Shown: piece after piece, positions 8,861 through 17,864 of the stretch
How positions within the stretch are numbered: position 1 is the stretch's first letter
How the letters are laid out: every line of letters starts with the position of its first letter
Source: Methylobacterium hispanicum
GTDB lineage: Bacteria > Pseudomonadota > Alphaproteobacteria > Rhizobiales > Beijerinckiaceae
Direction: 5' to 3'
Length of the DNA: 64,000 nt
Assembly: GCF_022179285.1 (NCBI RefSeq)
Contig: NZ_BPQO01000014.1
Location: forward strand, 1 to 64,000
Translations under genes and position numbers: made by a program
Notes under the pieces: generated by a model
Told to the model about the DNA's origin: nothing
What the model saw: only the letters and a program-made list of their open reading frames with translations
Databases searched by the model: none

Positions 8861-10230
8861 GGGACCTCGCCCTGCCGCGGCTCCCGGCGCGCCTGTCGGC
8901 GCGCCTGCGGGATCTCCGGACCCGGACCGGCCCGCGCGACCTCGCCCTGGCGCTCGTCCTCAAGGTCGGCGGCTCGGGCCTCGCCTTCCTGATGCTGACG
9001 CTCGCCGCCCGGGCGATGGGCCTGCACGAGTTCGGCGTGTTCGCCTACTGGTTCAGCGCTCTCTCCTTCGCGGCCGCCGCGGTGCTGCTGGGGCAGGAGG
9101 CGGCGATCATGATCGACTGGCAGCGGGCGCTCGAGGCGGGCGGCCCTGCCGCCGCGCGGGCGGCCCTCCGGCGCTCGACCCGCCTCGTCCTGATCGCGGC
9201 GCCGGCCGGCGGCGCCCTCACCGCCTGCGCCGGGCATCTCGCCGGGGCCGGCTGGCTGTTCTCGGCGCTCGCGGGCACCTTCTCGGTGCTCCTCGCCGTC
9301 CTGGTCTACGGGACCCATGTCGCCCGCACGGTCGCGGGCATCGCGCGGGGCGACGGGCAATTCGAGCTGACCTGGCGCCTGTTCCCGACCGCGGGCGCCG
9401 CGCTCGCCCTCCTGGCGGGGCTGCCCTTCCACGCCGAGACCTTCTTCGCCTGGGCCGTGGGCGGCATCCTGGTGGCCCTCGCGATCCAGGCCGCCGGGGT
9501 CGGCGCGGCCCTGCGCGGCGCCGCCGCCGCGACGGGGCCGGTCCGGACGGCGCTCGATCCGACCCGCGTCTGGGCGGCCCGCTCGGCGCGGCTCTGGCTC
9601 GGCGGCGTGCTCGACGCCGCGAACCAGTACGTCGACGTCTTCCTGATCGGCCTGCTCCTGAGCCCGGTCGAGGCGGGGCTCTACTACGCGGCGGCCCGGA
9701 TCGCCGCCCTGTTCGCGATCGTCTCGGCGGGCCTGCACGTCTTCTCGAGCCGCGAGATCGCCCGCCATGCCGCCGACCCGGCCGGCCCCGGCATGCGCGA
9801 GGCGCTGCGCCTCGTCGGCGCGGCGACGGGGCTCGCGGTCGGCGGCGGCGTCCTCGTGGTGGTGACGGGCGGCCAGATCCTCCTCGACCTGTTCGGCGCG
9901 GCGTTCCACGCCGCCTATCTGCCGCTGGTGATCCTCACGGTCGGCGTGGCCGCGATGGCGCTCGGAGGCCCGGTCCCGGCGGTGATGCGGCTCACCGGCC
10001 ACGAGGCCGCCTACGCGCGGATCGCCGGCCTCTTCGTGCTCGCCCGCTGCGCCTGCGTCGCCACCGCGGCGCTCGCCGACGGGCTGATCGGTGCGAGCCT
10101 CGCCAGCGCCCTCTGCTCGCTCGCCTGCGCCGTCGTCCTCAACGCGTCCTGCCGCAGGCGGGTCGGCATCGACCCCTCGGTGCTCGGCCTCTTCGGAGGC
10201 GCGGGCCCATTCCGCGGAACGCACCCATGA
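8857..10230 (+). CDS. Wzx-like polysaccharide flippase (MVF/oligosaccharidyl-lipid family)
   Basis: 457 aa, about twelve to fourteen membrane segments. The VLKVGGSGLAFLMLTLAARAMG N-terminal segment and the later ANQYVDVFLIGLLLSPVEAG segment are typical of MATE-like polysaccharide exporters (PST family). It would flip undecaprenyl-linked repeat units across the inner membrane for Wzy. The ATG overlaps the wzy stop codon (ATGA), and its own stop overlaps the next gene in the same way, so the three are translationally coupled. Confidence 0.85.
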   Translation: MRDLALPRLPARLSARLRDLRTRTGPRDLALALVLKVGGSGLAFLMLTLAARAMGLHEFGVFAYWFSALSFAAAAVLLGQEAAIMIDWQRALEAGGPAAARAALRRSTRLVLIAAPAGGALTACAGHLAGAGWLFSALAGTFSVLLAVLVYGTHVARTVAGIARGDGQFELTWRLFPTAGAALALLAGLPFHAETFFAWAVGGILVALAIQAAGVGAALRGAAAATGPVRTALDPTRVWAARSARLWLGGVLDAANQYVDVFLIGLLLSPVEAGLYYAAARIAALFAIVSAGLHVFSSREIARHAADPAGPGMREALRLVGAATGLAVGGGVLVVVTGGQILLDLFGAAFHAAYLPLVILTVGVAAMALGGPVPAVMRLTGHEAAYARIAGLFVLARCACVATAALADGLIGASLASALCSLACAVVLNASCRRRVGIDPSVLGLFGGAGPFRGTHP

Positions 10231-11459
10231 GCCCTTCGATGCGCGACGCCGCCGACGACACCCGCCCCCCCGACACCCGTCACCCCGGCGCGCCCGCCGC
10301 GGGCCGGGCGGAGCGGTTCCGGGGCGCACCCGCGCCCGGGCCCCACGTCCTGCTGATCCAGCCCCAGGCCGAGAACGCGGGCGCCCAGGCCATCGCCCGC
10401 ATGCTGGCCACCGCGCTGGCGGAGCGCGGCTACCGCACCGGGCAGCTCTTCTTCTACCGCAAGACCGGCGCCTTCGACGCCGAGCCGGGCGTCGCCTTCT
10501 GCGCGGCCGGGCGGCCGCGCACGCCGCTCGCCTTCGCGCGCTTCTTCCTCGATCTCGTGCGCCGGATCCGCCGTGCGCGGCCGGACGCGGTGCTGTGCTT
10601 CCAGCACTACGGCAACATCGTCGGCGCCGCCGCCGCGCGGCTCGCGGGCGTGCCCGTGGTGATCGCCAACCAGAACTCGGCCCGCGACACCACCCCGCCG
10701 CGCGCCAGGGCCGTCGATCGCTGGCTCGGCGCACGCGGCCTCTACGGCCGGATCGTGGTGAACTCCCACGATTCGGCCGGCGACCTCGCGGATTATCCGG
10801 AGCGCTACCGTGCCCGCGTGGTGCATATCGACCACGGCTTCGTCGGCCGCGACAGCGCGTTGAGCCAGGCGGAGGCGCGCGCCCGCCTCGGCCTCGCCCT
10901 TCCCCCCGGCGGGCGCCTGCTCGGCTGCGTCGCCCGCCTGCATCCCCTGAAGAACCTCGCGGCGGCCGTGCGCCTGCTGCCGCACGATCCCGCCCGGCAC
11001 CTCGCGCTGGCCGGCCAGGGCGCGGAGCGCGACGCGCTGGCCGGCCTCGCGGAGGAACTCGGCTGCGGCGCGCGCCTGCACCTCGTCGGCGAGCTGCCGC
11101 CGGAGCGGGTCGGCGACTTCCTGCGCGCGCTCGACGTCTTCGTCTTCCCCTCCCGGGCCGAGACCTTCGGCCTCGCCGCGGTGGAGGCGGCGCAGGCCGG
11201 CGTGCCGGTGGTCGCCAACGCCCTGCCGGTGCTGCGCGAGGTTCTGGCGACGCGGGACGGCCCCTGCGCCCTGTTCGCCGACGCCGAGGACGACGCCGCC
11301 CTCGCGCAGGCCGTGCGGCGTCTGGAACGCGATCCGGAACTGGCCGCCCGCCTCGTCCGCAGCGGACGCGGCCTGGCCGGGCGCTTCCCGGTCGATGCGA
11401 TGGCCGAGGCCTACGACGCCCTCCTGCGCGAGCGCATCGCGGCCGCGCGCCGCGTATGA
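10227..11459 (+). CDS. GT4 family glycosyltransferase
   Basis: 410 aa with a GT-B fold. Residues 1-38 are a Pro/Arg-rich non-conserved leader; the N-terminal Rossmann domain starts near HVLLIQPQAENAGAQ. The C-terminal donor-binding domain has the GCVARLHPLKN loop and the FPSRAETFGLAAVEAAQAG motif, whose spaced glutamates bind the nucleotide sugar in retaining GT4 enzymes. It adds a sugar to the lipid-linked repeat unit in the cytoplasm; donor and linkage are unknown. It is coupled to the flippase gene by an ATGA overlap. Confidence 0.9.
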   Translation: MSPSMRDAADDTRPPDTRHPGAPAAGRAERFRGAPAPGPHVLLIQPQAENAGAQAIARMLATALAERGYRTGQLFFYRKTGAFDAEPGVAFCAAGRPRTPLAFARFFLDLVRRIRRARPDAVLCFQHYGNIVGAAAARLAGVPVVIANQNSARDTTPPRARAVDRWLGARGLYGRIVVNSHDSAGDLADYPERYRARVVHIDHGFVGRDSALSQAEARARLGLALPPGGRLLGCVARLHPLKNLAAAVRLLPHDPARHLALAGQGAERDALAGLAEELGCGARLHLVGELPPERVGDFLRALDVFVFPSRAETFGLAAVEAAQAGVPVVANALPVLREVLATRDGPCALFADAEDDAALAQAVRRLERDPELAARLVRSGRGLAGRFPVDAMAEAYDALLRERIAAARRV

Positions 11460-11556
11460 TGTCTTCGGCGGTCGCGCTACGAGTAGAATACAGGTTTCAT
11501 CCCGAATATTGCGTTGTGCATTCGATGTGTCGGGGGCTTCAGAAAGGATCCCCGCG

Positions 11557-11571
11557 ATGCTATCCGCCTGA
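11557..11571 (+). CDS. Four-codon upstream ORF (M-L-S-A-stop)
   Basis: AAAGGA at about 11543-11548 is well spaced from the ATG at 11557-11559. Four sense codons are followed by TGA at 11569-11571. The next in-frame start is the GTG of the 11575 gene, three bases after the stop. This could be a coupling or regulatory mini-ORF, or the broken original start of the downstream gene. Confidence 0.4.
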   Translation: MLSA

Positions 11572-11574
11572 GGG

Positions 11575-13077
11575 GTGACGATCGAACAGTCCTTCATCGA
11601 CCACGGGATCGGTCCGGGTCGCCGCGCCGCTCCGGTGCTCTGCCTGCCGCGCGGCGGGCTCCGGCACTGGCACCTGCGCCTTGCCGCGGGGCTGCGGGCC
11701 GCGGGCCTGGACCCCCGTATCGCCTGGACCGGGGGCGATCGGGCGCCTGCCGGGATGGAAACCCTGTTCACGCTGGAGCGCCTGATCCAGCCCCGCCCCG
11801 GCCCGCGTTCGAGCGAGCGGGTGGACCCCGCCGCGGCGGCGCTGCCCGAGGACGACGGCACCGGCTCCGTCCGCATCGCGCTGCCGGGCGCCGCGGAGGC
11901 GGGCGATACGGCCTGGACCATCCTGTTCGACGGCCGCCCCGGCGAGGCCGGCCTGCTGCAGGCGCTGCTGCGCGGCGGCGCGCCGCTGGTCGAGATCGTG
12001 GCCGGTGGCGCGGTTCTCGCCTGCGGGCGTCCCTCCGTCGAGGCGGCCGCAAACCTTTGCGAGGCCTACGAGGCCGTGACGGCGCGCCTCGCGCCAATCC
12101 TCGTCTCGGCCCTCCAACGCCCCGCACCCTCGGCTACGGCCGTGCCGCGCCCGGACCGGGGTCGCCCGCTCGCCGCACACGCCCTGCGCCGGCTGGCGCG
12201 CACCGTGGCGCGACGGCTCTATCATCTCTGCTTCTACGCGCCCCACTGGCGCACCGGATGGCGCTACAGCCGGGGCGCGACGGTCTGGGACAGCGGTTCG
12301 CTGGGCGGAGAGCCCTGGCGGGTACTGCCCGACCCCGGCCACCGCTTCTACGCGGACCCCTTCCTGTTCCATTGGCAGGGGCGGACCCACCTCTTCGTGG
12401 AGGATCTCGACCACCGCACGAACAAGGGCGTGATCTCGGCCGTCGCTTTCGGACCCGAAGGCCCGCTCGGCGTCCCGACGCCGGTGCTGGAGGAACCCTT
12501 CCACCTCTCCTACCCCTTCGTCTTCGCCCATGGCGGCGCGGTCTGGATGATCCCCGAGACCTCGCAGAACCGTACGGTCTCGCTCTACCGGGCCGACCCC
12601 TATCCCCACCGCTGGGTGCGCGAGCGCGACCTCCTCACCGGCATTGTGGCGAGCGACGCGACGCCGATCCATTTCGAGGGCCGCTGGTGGATGTTCGCGA
12701 CCCTGCACGACGGCGCGGGCGCGCACTCGGACATGCTGGGTCTGTTCCTGGCGGACGACCTGCTCGGGCCCTGGCGTCCCCACCCCGCCAACCCGCTGTT
12801 GATCGATGCGGGCGGGGCCCGGCCGGCCGGTGCCATGCTGGTGCGCGAGGGCAGCCTCTGGCGCCCGGTCCAGGACTGCACGCGCCTCTACGGCGGCGCG
12901 CTCGGGCTCGCGGAGGTGACCACCCTGACCGAGACGGCCTTCGCCCAGGCGGTGCGCGTGCATCTCGCTCCCGGCCCGCCCTGGCCCGGCCGCCGCCTGC
13001 ACACCTTGAACGCGGCGGCCGGGATCGAGGTCATCGACGGCTCCGCCGCGCCCCTCCGCCTCCTCCGTCGGCCCTGA
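11575..13077 (+). CDS. GINT1-like (glucosamine inositolphosphorylceramide transferase-type) EPS protein
   Basis: 500 aa from a GTG at 11575. Residues about 230-470 form a five-bladed beta-propeller-like domain with the hallmark HRFYADPFLFHWQGRTHLF block and SYPFVFAHGG, resembling plant GINT1 N-terminal domains and proteins in bacterial polysaccharide clusters. The N-terminal 190 residues resemble a degenerate formyltransferase-like fold. The actual reaction is unknown. The start is odd: an AAAGGA site and ATG at 11557 open a frame that meets TGA at 11569, and the GTG is two codons further in the same frame. Translation may restart at the GTG, or the first codons may be damaged. Confidence 0.75.
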   Translation: MTIEQSFIDHGIGPGRRAAPVLCLPRGGLRHWHLRLAAGLRAAGLDPRIAWTGGDRAPAGMETLFTLERLIQPRPGPRSSERVDPAAAALPEDDGTGSVRIALPGAAEAGDTAWTILFDGRPGEAGLLQALLRGGAPLVEIVAGGAVLACGRPSVEAAANLCEAYEAVTARLAPILVSALQRPAPSATAVPRPDRGRPLAAHALRRLARTVARRLYHLCFYAPHWRTGWRYSRGATVWDSGSLGGEPWRVLPDPGHRFYADPFLFHWQGRTHLFVEDLDHRTNKGVISAVAFGPEGPLGVPTPVLEEPFHLSYPFVFAHGGAVWMIPETSQNRTVSLYRADPYPHRWVRERDLLTGIVASDATPIHFEGRWWMFATLHDGAGAHSDMLGLFLADDLLGPWRPHPANPLLIDAGGARPAGAMLVREGSLWRPVQDCTRLYGGALGLAEVTTLTETAFAQAVRVHLAPGPPWPGRRLHTLNAAAGIEVIDGSAAPLRLLRRP

Positions 13078-13181
13078 GTCCGAGGGGCGCGGCAGCCGGC
13101 GCGGCACGGCCCCCGGGCCGGAGATTCCGGATGACGGCACGGCCGCGGTCGGATATTCCTGCCGAGGTCCGCACGGGCGCG

Positions 13182-13257
13182 GGGCCTGTAGCTCAATGGT
13201 TAGAGCCGACCGCTCATAACGGTCTGGTTGCAGGTTCGAGTCCTGCCGGGCCCACCA
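13182..13257 (+). tRNA. tRNA with CAU anticodon (tRNA-Ile2 or elongator tRNA-Met)
   Basis: The full cloverleaf was folded by hand. The acceptor stem is GGGCCTG with CGGGCCC (one G-U pair), the D stem GCTC/GAGC, and the anticodon stem GACCG/CGGTC with loop CTCATAA (CAT at 13215-13217). The T stem is GCAGG/CCTGC with loop TTCGAGT; discriminator A and encoded CCA follow. CAU tRNAs read either AUG or, after TilS lysidine modification, AUA. The GGGCC acceptor end resembles Ile2 genes, but this is not decisive. Its last 23 bases recur in diverged form at 14861-14883. Confidence 0.95.
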
Positions 13258-13622
13258 TCCTGCTCTCGTAATCCGTTGGGTGGTTCAGCGGCACTTGGGC
13301 CGGGATTCTTGGCCTGCTGCCGGTTTGGTAGACACCGTGCCAAGCTGACGAGGCTCGGTTTTTGAACTCAAGAGGGCTAAGGTCGCCCGAGGTCAAGTGC
13401 GGCTCATCGAGCTCGTCACGCCATGCTCGGCCGCGCGTAGGCCAGGCTCCCCGCGGCGCGAACCTGCCGCTCGACCGCTGGTGCGGCCGTTTCCTCTGGG
13501 GTTCGGCCCGTTCGGCTTCGGCGCCGCGGCGGAATGTTCTTCGCCTGCTGTCTCGGTTCGGGACGCTCCGATTGGCCCGTCCTTGGCAGTGCCGAGGCGA
13601 GATCGCCGGAGCTTGCCCCAGA

Positions 13623-13916
13623 ATGCATGGTGTCGTTGGCCTCATCGCTACCTTAGCGACAGCAATCGTGATCCTCCGAACCTGGGAGGTACCGCGAGCG
13701 CTGGTGAGGGCCGTCATCTGCTTTGGGGGCCTTGGGACGGCGATCTATGCGTCCGAGGTGACCAGACAACCCGAAACTCCGAGGGCGATGGCGAGTTTTG
13801 CGGATGTACCGCTGGGGAGTCCGCCAGTACCGCAAGGCACATGGGTCGAGGAGAGGCCCATCCCGTCCGCTGCGTCGAGAACGGCTCACGCGGCGGATGC
13901 CGTCGCCAGACCCTGA
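13623..13916 (+). CDS. Small putative membrane protein
   Basis: 97 aa, not recognised. Two hydrophobic stretches (VVGLIATLATAIVILRTW, about 4-21, and ALVRAVICFGGLGTAIYAS, about 26-44) are followed by a polar, Pro-rich tail. A GGAG lies 11 nt before the ATG. It lies in a gene-poor segment. Base use is less GC-rich than neighbouring genes, consistent with foreign origin, or it may be chance. Confidence 0.35.
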   Translation: MHGVVGLIATLATAIVILRTWEVPRALVRAVICFGGLGTAIYASEVTRQPETPRAMASFADVPLGSPPVPQGTWVEERPIPSAASRTAHAADAVARP

Positions 13917-14067
13917 GGCCGCATGCCCTGAGCCCAGGCGGCGTCCGCTGTCCGGTCCCCGTCCCGCACAACCCGAGAGGCCTCGATCTCGGCGAGGCCG
14001 GAGCGGCGGCGCTCGACTCGGGCCCATTCGAGAGCCTTGTCGGTGCAATGGTATGGGAGGGGGTGGG

Positions 14068-14090
14068 TCCCGGGGCCGAAGCCCCGGGTT
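14068..14090. terminator. GC-rich hairpin CCCGGGGC...GCCCCGGG
   Basis: CCCGGGGCCGAAGCCCCGGG forms an 8-bp perfect stem with a CGAA-type loop, followed by TTCTGTTTCT on the plus strand. It could be a weak intrinsic terminator for the rightward ORF at 13623. No gene requires it. Confidence 0.4.
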
Positions 14091-14860
14091 CTGTTTCTAC
14101 GGCTACCCTGCCGCAAGATGCTTACGCCGCGAGGCGGGCATCCATGACAACGTTATCGTTGGCATTTAGTTTTTGGCCCTGTTGCCCGGAACGAGGGTTG
14201 CTCGCGCCAGGCGAGGAGTACCTACCTCAAAGTCGCATTGTACCTTGCCGAAGCAAGATCAAACTCGCGGAACTTTTACCGTCCAGTCGATCCTGTTTCG
14301 CCCCCAGCAGAAGCACCTTGGCAACGCCCGGCGCGCAACGACCGCCGGTCATTCTGATCCCCGTGCGGTACCCGGGGCAACGTGCTCGTGGTGGAGGCGC
14401 CGGGCACTGCCCCCGGGTCCTGAAACGTTATTACGAACCGGTCATCAACCGTGCCTCGGTCATACCGCGCGTCTCCCGCGCCGTCCAGTGCAACCCTCCG
14501 CACCTCGACCGCGAGCCGCCGGAACCCGTCCCCGAGCTGCGCCAGCATCGGCCGGCACTCGCGATCGATCGATACGTCGTCTGAGCGACACGCGGCCAGG
14601 GCCCCTTCGGGCGTGCGGCCGCACGGGGAGCCCGCGGCCCCCGCCCATCGCCCGATGCAGTTCCGCAAGGCGGCCGCCGTGCTGAACGTCAGCCACCTGC
14701 GAAGGGCCCAATGCGTGCGATCTGCTTCCCGGGGCGCCGAACCCGAAACACGGTGTGTTCACGGGTGGTCTTGTGTAACCGCTGGGTATGTTCTGCTCGG
14801 CAGCCTGGGGATGTCGCGTATCTGCAGGGTGCTGTTTGTCTGGGGCGATCCGGCTTCGGG

Positions 14861-14883
14861 CTCGATTTCTGCCGGGCCCACCA
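14861..14883 (+). repeat. att-like copy of the tRNA 3' end
   Basis: 20 of 23 bases match the tRNA gene end at 13235-13257, including an exact 15-base core CTGCCGGGCCCACCA. Such copies are left when an element integrates into a tRNA 3' end. No integrase gene is present between the copies or in the 230 bp to the right. Confidence 0.6.
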
Positions 14884-15113
14884 ATCGCCCTGCGCGCTGC
14901 GCGGTCGATCCGCTCTCGCCCCGTGCCCGGCCCATGGCGGGGGGATTTCCGCGCGCCTTGCGGGCGGGCGTCGTTCCAGTCGGCGGCGCATCGGGTAAGC
15001 CCGGCGGGCAGGCCGAACCCTCCTCTTGCGCGCCCCACTACCCAGTCCGCACGCTTACCGCTCCGGGCGCGCGCCGATACGTTGGAAAGCCAACGAATGC
15101 GGGGAGAAGCGCC

Positions 15114-15899
15114 GTGCTCAGGTGTTGCGTTGCCGTTGCCGCCTGGACTGTCCTGTCAAGCTCGGCGGCACGAGCAGAAATCGCCATCAACATGGCCATG
15201 ATCAATGGCGGAAGCCTGCAGATCTTCGGGCGGATCAGTCCCGCACGCAAGGAGAAGATCGCGCTCGACGAAAAGTACACCTCCGAGACGGACGCCGAGG
15301 GCCGCTTCGCCTTCCAGCTTCCTTACCATCCGGCGAGCTGCATCGCGCGGCTCAAGGCCGGCGGGGAGGCGCGCGACGTGGTCGTGGGTTACTGCGCGCC
15401 ACGCGAGCCCGAGCGGGTCGCCGCAGCCGAGCCGAAGCCCGCCCGGCTTCTGCCGGCCGCGAATCTGCCCAAGCCCGAGATCGGTCCGCGCGGTCCGCAG
15501 GGCGTCGCAGGTCCCCAGGGGCCGGAGGGTCCGCAGGGGGCGCGCGGCGAGAGGGGGGAGGTCGGCCCGGCCGGCGAGAGCGGGCCGGCAGGACCGCGCG
15601 GGGAGAAGGGCGAGCCGGGGCCGCCCGGACCACCCGGGCCCCACGGCGAGCGCGGCCCCGTCGGACCCGCGGGCCCTGCGGGCGCACCCGCGCCGGCCGG
15701 CATCGCCCTGCGCGTACAGGTCGAGGCGTGCGCCAGCGGCGGCCGGTGCGTCGCAAGCTGCCGGGACGACGAGTTTGCGGTGAACGGCACCTGCAGCGGG
15801 GGTGAGCGGCCAGCGATGGACGAGACCAGCATCTACTGCTTCGGCATGGGGCGGGCGCCGGCGGCCCTCCGGGCCCGCGCGATCTGCGCGCGCCAGTAG
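15114..15899 (+). CDS. Secreted collagen-like repeat protein
   Basis: 261 aa from a GTG preceded by GGGGAGAAG. A signal peptide (residues 1-21, cleavage after SSSAARA) comes first. A beta-rich N-terminal domain with two Cys (about 22-95) and an Ala/Pro linker follow. Then 23 uninterrupted Gly-X-Y triplets (124-192), many GP(A/Q/P) and GE(K/R/P), form a collagen triple-helix signature. A C-terminal domain of about 65 residues has six Cys. Bacterial collagen-like proteins form trimers and often mediate adhesion or surface structure. There is no LPXTG or lipobox, so release or outer-surface retention is by an unknown route. It stands alone beside a decayed island. Confidence 0.8.
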   Translation: MLRCCVAVAAWTVLSSSAARAEIAINMAMINGGSLQIFGRISPARKEKIALDEKYTSETDAEGRFAFQLPYHPASCIARLKAGGEARDVVVGYCAPREPERVAAAEPKPARLLPAANLPKPEIGPRGPQGVAGPQGPEGPQGARGERGEVGPAGESGPAGPRGEKGEPGPPGPPGPHGERGPVGPAGPAGAPAPAGIALRVQVEACASGGRCVASCRDDEFAVNGTCSGGERPAMDETSIYCFGMGRAPAALRARAICARQ

Positions 15900-16092
15900 C
15901 GGCCGGCATATGCACATCCCGCTCGGCCCCTCCCCGGCCGGGGCGGTGTCGCGTCGGACCGCGCACGGGCCGTCCCGGCCGTGGGACGGTGCCGGGCGGA
16001 TGGCGCCCTCCTCGCCTTCCAGCATCCCGCGCGCGTGAATATACGCGTTCGTGATGGACTGACCTTCGGCCCGGGCTCGTTGATTGCGCTGG
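15900..16092. other. Intergenic, nothing recognised
   Basis: 193 bp between the collagen-like gene and the PilZ-like ORF. No terminator with a T-run, promoter hexamers or repeats stand out. Confidence 0.5.
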
Positions 16093-16434
16093 ATGACAAT
16101 CGCCGGCTGCGGGACGAAGCGGATGCCATGCTGTGACGGGCCGTCGTGCAAGAGACCCCCGCGGCCTGCCCGGAAGCCGCCGAACCGCGAGCGCCGGGCG
16201 GCTCTTCTCCTGCCGGGAGAGAAGCTCTGGCTCGCCTGCACGATCCGGAACCTGCATCGGTTCGGTGCAACCGTGGAATTCGATGCGGATCTGTCGCGGG
16301 AGAGACGGTCCAGCCAAGCGTGCCACCTGCGCTCCGACCGCCTCTCGATCGATCGACACTGCGACGTCACCTGGATCGACGCGCGCACGCTGTTCGCGAA
16401 CTTCCGTGAGCGGGCCGCGATACGGAGCGCGTAG
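16093..16434 (+). CDS. Small degenerate PilZ-domain protein
   Basis: 113 aa from an ATG; a TTG at 16084 or an ATG at 16123 are other possible starts. Residues about 32-110 look like PilZ, a c-di-GMP-binding beta-barrel: NRERRAALLL (RxxxR-like), then ACTIRNLHRFGATVEFD matching the C-x-[DN]-x-S-x-x-G strand, and CDVTWIDARTLFANF. The serine of the second motif is His, so ligand binding may be changed or lost. The N-terminal 30 residues are Cys/Pro/Arg-rich and may not be coding. Confidence 0.5.
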   Translation: MTIAGCGTKRMPCCDGPSCKRPPRPARKPPNRERRAALLLPGEKLWLACTIRNLHRFGATVEFDADLSRERRSSQACHLRSDRLSIDRHCDVTWIDARTLFANFRERAAIRSA

Positions 16435-16709
16435 AGGATCGACCGTCGCACAGCACGCGATGTCTCGCGCGGGCAGGATCGTTGGGCCGCGCCCGTCGGG
16501 CGTCATGCGGCCCGTCGTGGCGTCGGGCGAGGATGGACGTGCGGGCGACGGCGGCGACCGCGGGGCCGTGCGGACCTTGATCCATGATATTGCGGGGTCG
16601 TGACGATTGCAGATCGGCGGATGCGCGGGTGCGGGGACTGAATTTACAGCGCGGTCGTCATCATATAAGTCGTTCGACACTGGGGAGCGTGTTGGTGCGG
16701 GAACACGCG
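16435..16709. other. Intergenic, nothing recognised
   Basis: 275 bp with no convincing ORF. A less GC-rich patch (catcatataagtcgttcgac, about 16658-16677) just upstream of the next ORF may hold its promoter. Confidence 0.4.
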
Positions 16710-16976
16710 ATGACCGATATGACCCCGATCGCGGCCGAAGCCGCGGCGCGCCTGGCCTTCAGCCTCATGCGAAGTGCCTATCTCGACCTCGCCCAGACCT
16801 TGCTTCGAATGGAGGAAGGGCCCGCGCGCGCGTTGCTGCAGGGCGTCGAGCACCGGATCGCGTACCGCCTCGGCTACCTTGGAGAGGGTATCCCCGAGGA
16901 TGCGCCGCAGAAGACCGCGATCGCAACGGCTGCCGGACGCGTCCGTGCCGTGCTTCGCGAGGCGCAGGCGACCTGA
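16710..16976 (+). CDS. Small conserved-looking hypothetical protein
   Basis: 88 aa, predicted soluble and mostly helical: residues 1-60 alternate hydrophobic and charged residues (AARLAFSLMRSAYLDLAQTL, then EGPARALLQGVEHRIAYRLG). There is no signal peptide and no recognised family. An in-frame GTG at 16695 gives a five-residue extension. The amphipathic pattern and good codon bias support it being real. It has no operon partner. Confidence 0.55.
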   Translation: MTDMTPIAAEAAARLAFSLMRSAYLDLAQTLLRMEEGPARALLQGVEHRIAYRLGYLGEGIPEDAPQKTAIATAAGRVRAVLREAQAT

Positions 16977-17864
16977 GGGCGCTGCGTCGTCCCGCACGGA
17001 TCGCGGGCGGGCGCTCGGATCCGCCGTCCCGCCGCACCCTGGCCCGGGGAAAGCTGGGGACGAGGAACGGTGCGCGGTCAGTCGGCGCCCTCGGACGCTT
17101 CGGGGCGTCCTTCGCTGGCTGGCCGTGACCGGGGTGCGGGCTGCTCGACGCGGCGGAAGCGGACGCGGGCGCGACGGAACAGAAGTGCCTGCGGATCCCT
17201 TCTCCTCACACACGTCGCTGGGTGGGCGGGCCGCAATGTCATTCGCGTTCTTCGGTCAGCTCGTCCCGTCGGCCCTGCTCGATCCGTCTGGTCTAGCCGG
17301 GACGCCGCGCGGGCCGCAGGCGAGCCCGTCCGAGGCGCGGCCGCGACGCCGGCCCGACGCCGACCTTGCGATGGACGCGCCGACCGAAGCCGTCCAGCCG
17401 ACGGACTCGGAGCGCGCGCATGTCGGCGGTGCGCGACGCTGGTCGCGCGCGCCTTAGCGCCCGTCACGAGATTCCCGTCGCACCGTCGCGTGCCGAGGCA
17501 GGGCGCCCGCTGATCGGACGTTTCGTGCGGTCCTCCAGGCCCTCGTCGGACAGGCAGGCCGCGATCGCAGGCCGAGGCTGCGCGCGATCGGACTTCCGCG
17601 GATCGCGGCGAGGCCGAAGCCGGTGTGGGCGGGTCGGAACCTTCGACACCTGACGGCATGCGCCGAGCGCGCCGACGCGGCGACATGCCATGGGGCCCCG
17701 GACGGCGATCCCGCTCGCTCGGGCAACGCCAGCGGGACCGTGACGGATGGAGGGTGGATGCCCACCTTGTATACTGTATGCCAAGAGGCTAGGCTGTTGG
17801 CCAATATCCTCTGGAGCACCCCGCTCCCATGCGGTGCGCTCCCTGCCAGGGCGCGCCGACCTCT
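16977..17864. other. Gene-poor stretch with one weak small ORF
   Basis: 888 bp without a convincing gene. An ORF at 17236-17457 (73 aa, starting MSFAFFGQLVPSALLDPSGL and becoming Arg/Pro-rich) has a plausible hydrophobic N-terminus but no ribosome site. Around 17767-17782, TTGTATACTGTATGCC is an A/T-rich partial dyad that could be the promoter or operator of the following small HTH-like ORF. Confidence 0.4.

Larger units (their letters stand above)
13258..14883. other. Gene-poor segment bounded by tRNA 3'-end repeats (possible decayed island)
   Basis: It is bounded by the tRNA 3' end and by a partial copy of that end. The interior has few plausible genes (one small ORF at 13623-13916), no integrase or transposase, and stretches noticeably less GC-rich than the rest. 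A GC hairpin sits at 14068-14090. The stretch 13917-14860 has only short ORFs without clear ribosome sites. Confidence 0.45.

Noticed and set aside
13214..13717. Leftward 167-aa ORF ending MVGPAGLEPATRPL
   Set aside because: Its C-terminus is the antisense of the tRNA gene, a known false-gene signature; the rest is Arg/Pro-rich noise.
14861..14883. Possible acceptor piece of a permuted tmRNA
   Set aside because: No matching 5' acceptor strand, tag ORF or pseudoknots were seen nearby; a tRNA-end copy explains it better.
17236..17457. 73-aa ORF MSFAFFGQ...
   Set aside because: No ribosome site, C-terminal half is Arg/Pro-rich shadow-like sequence; kept only as a remark in the region entry.
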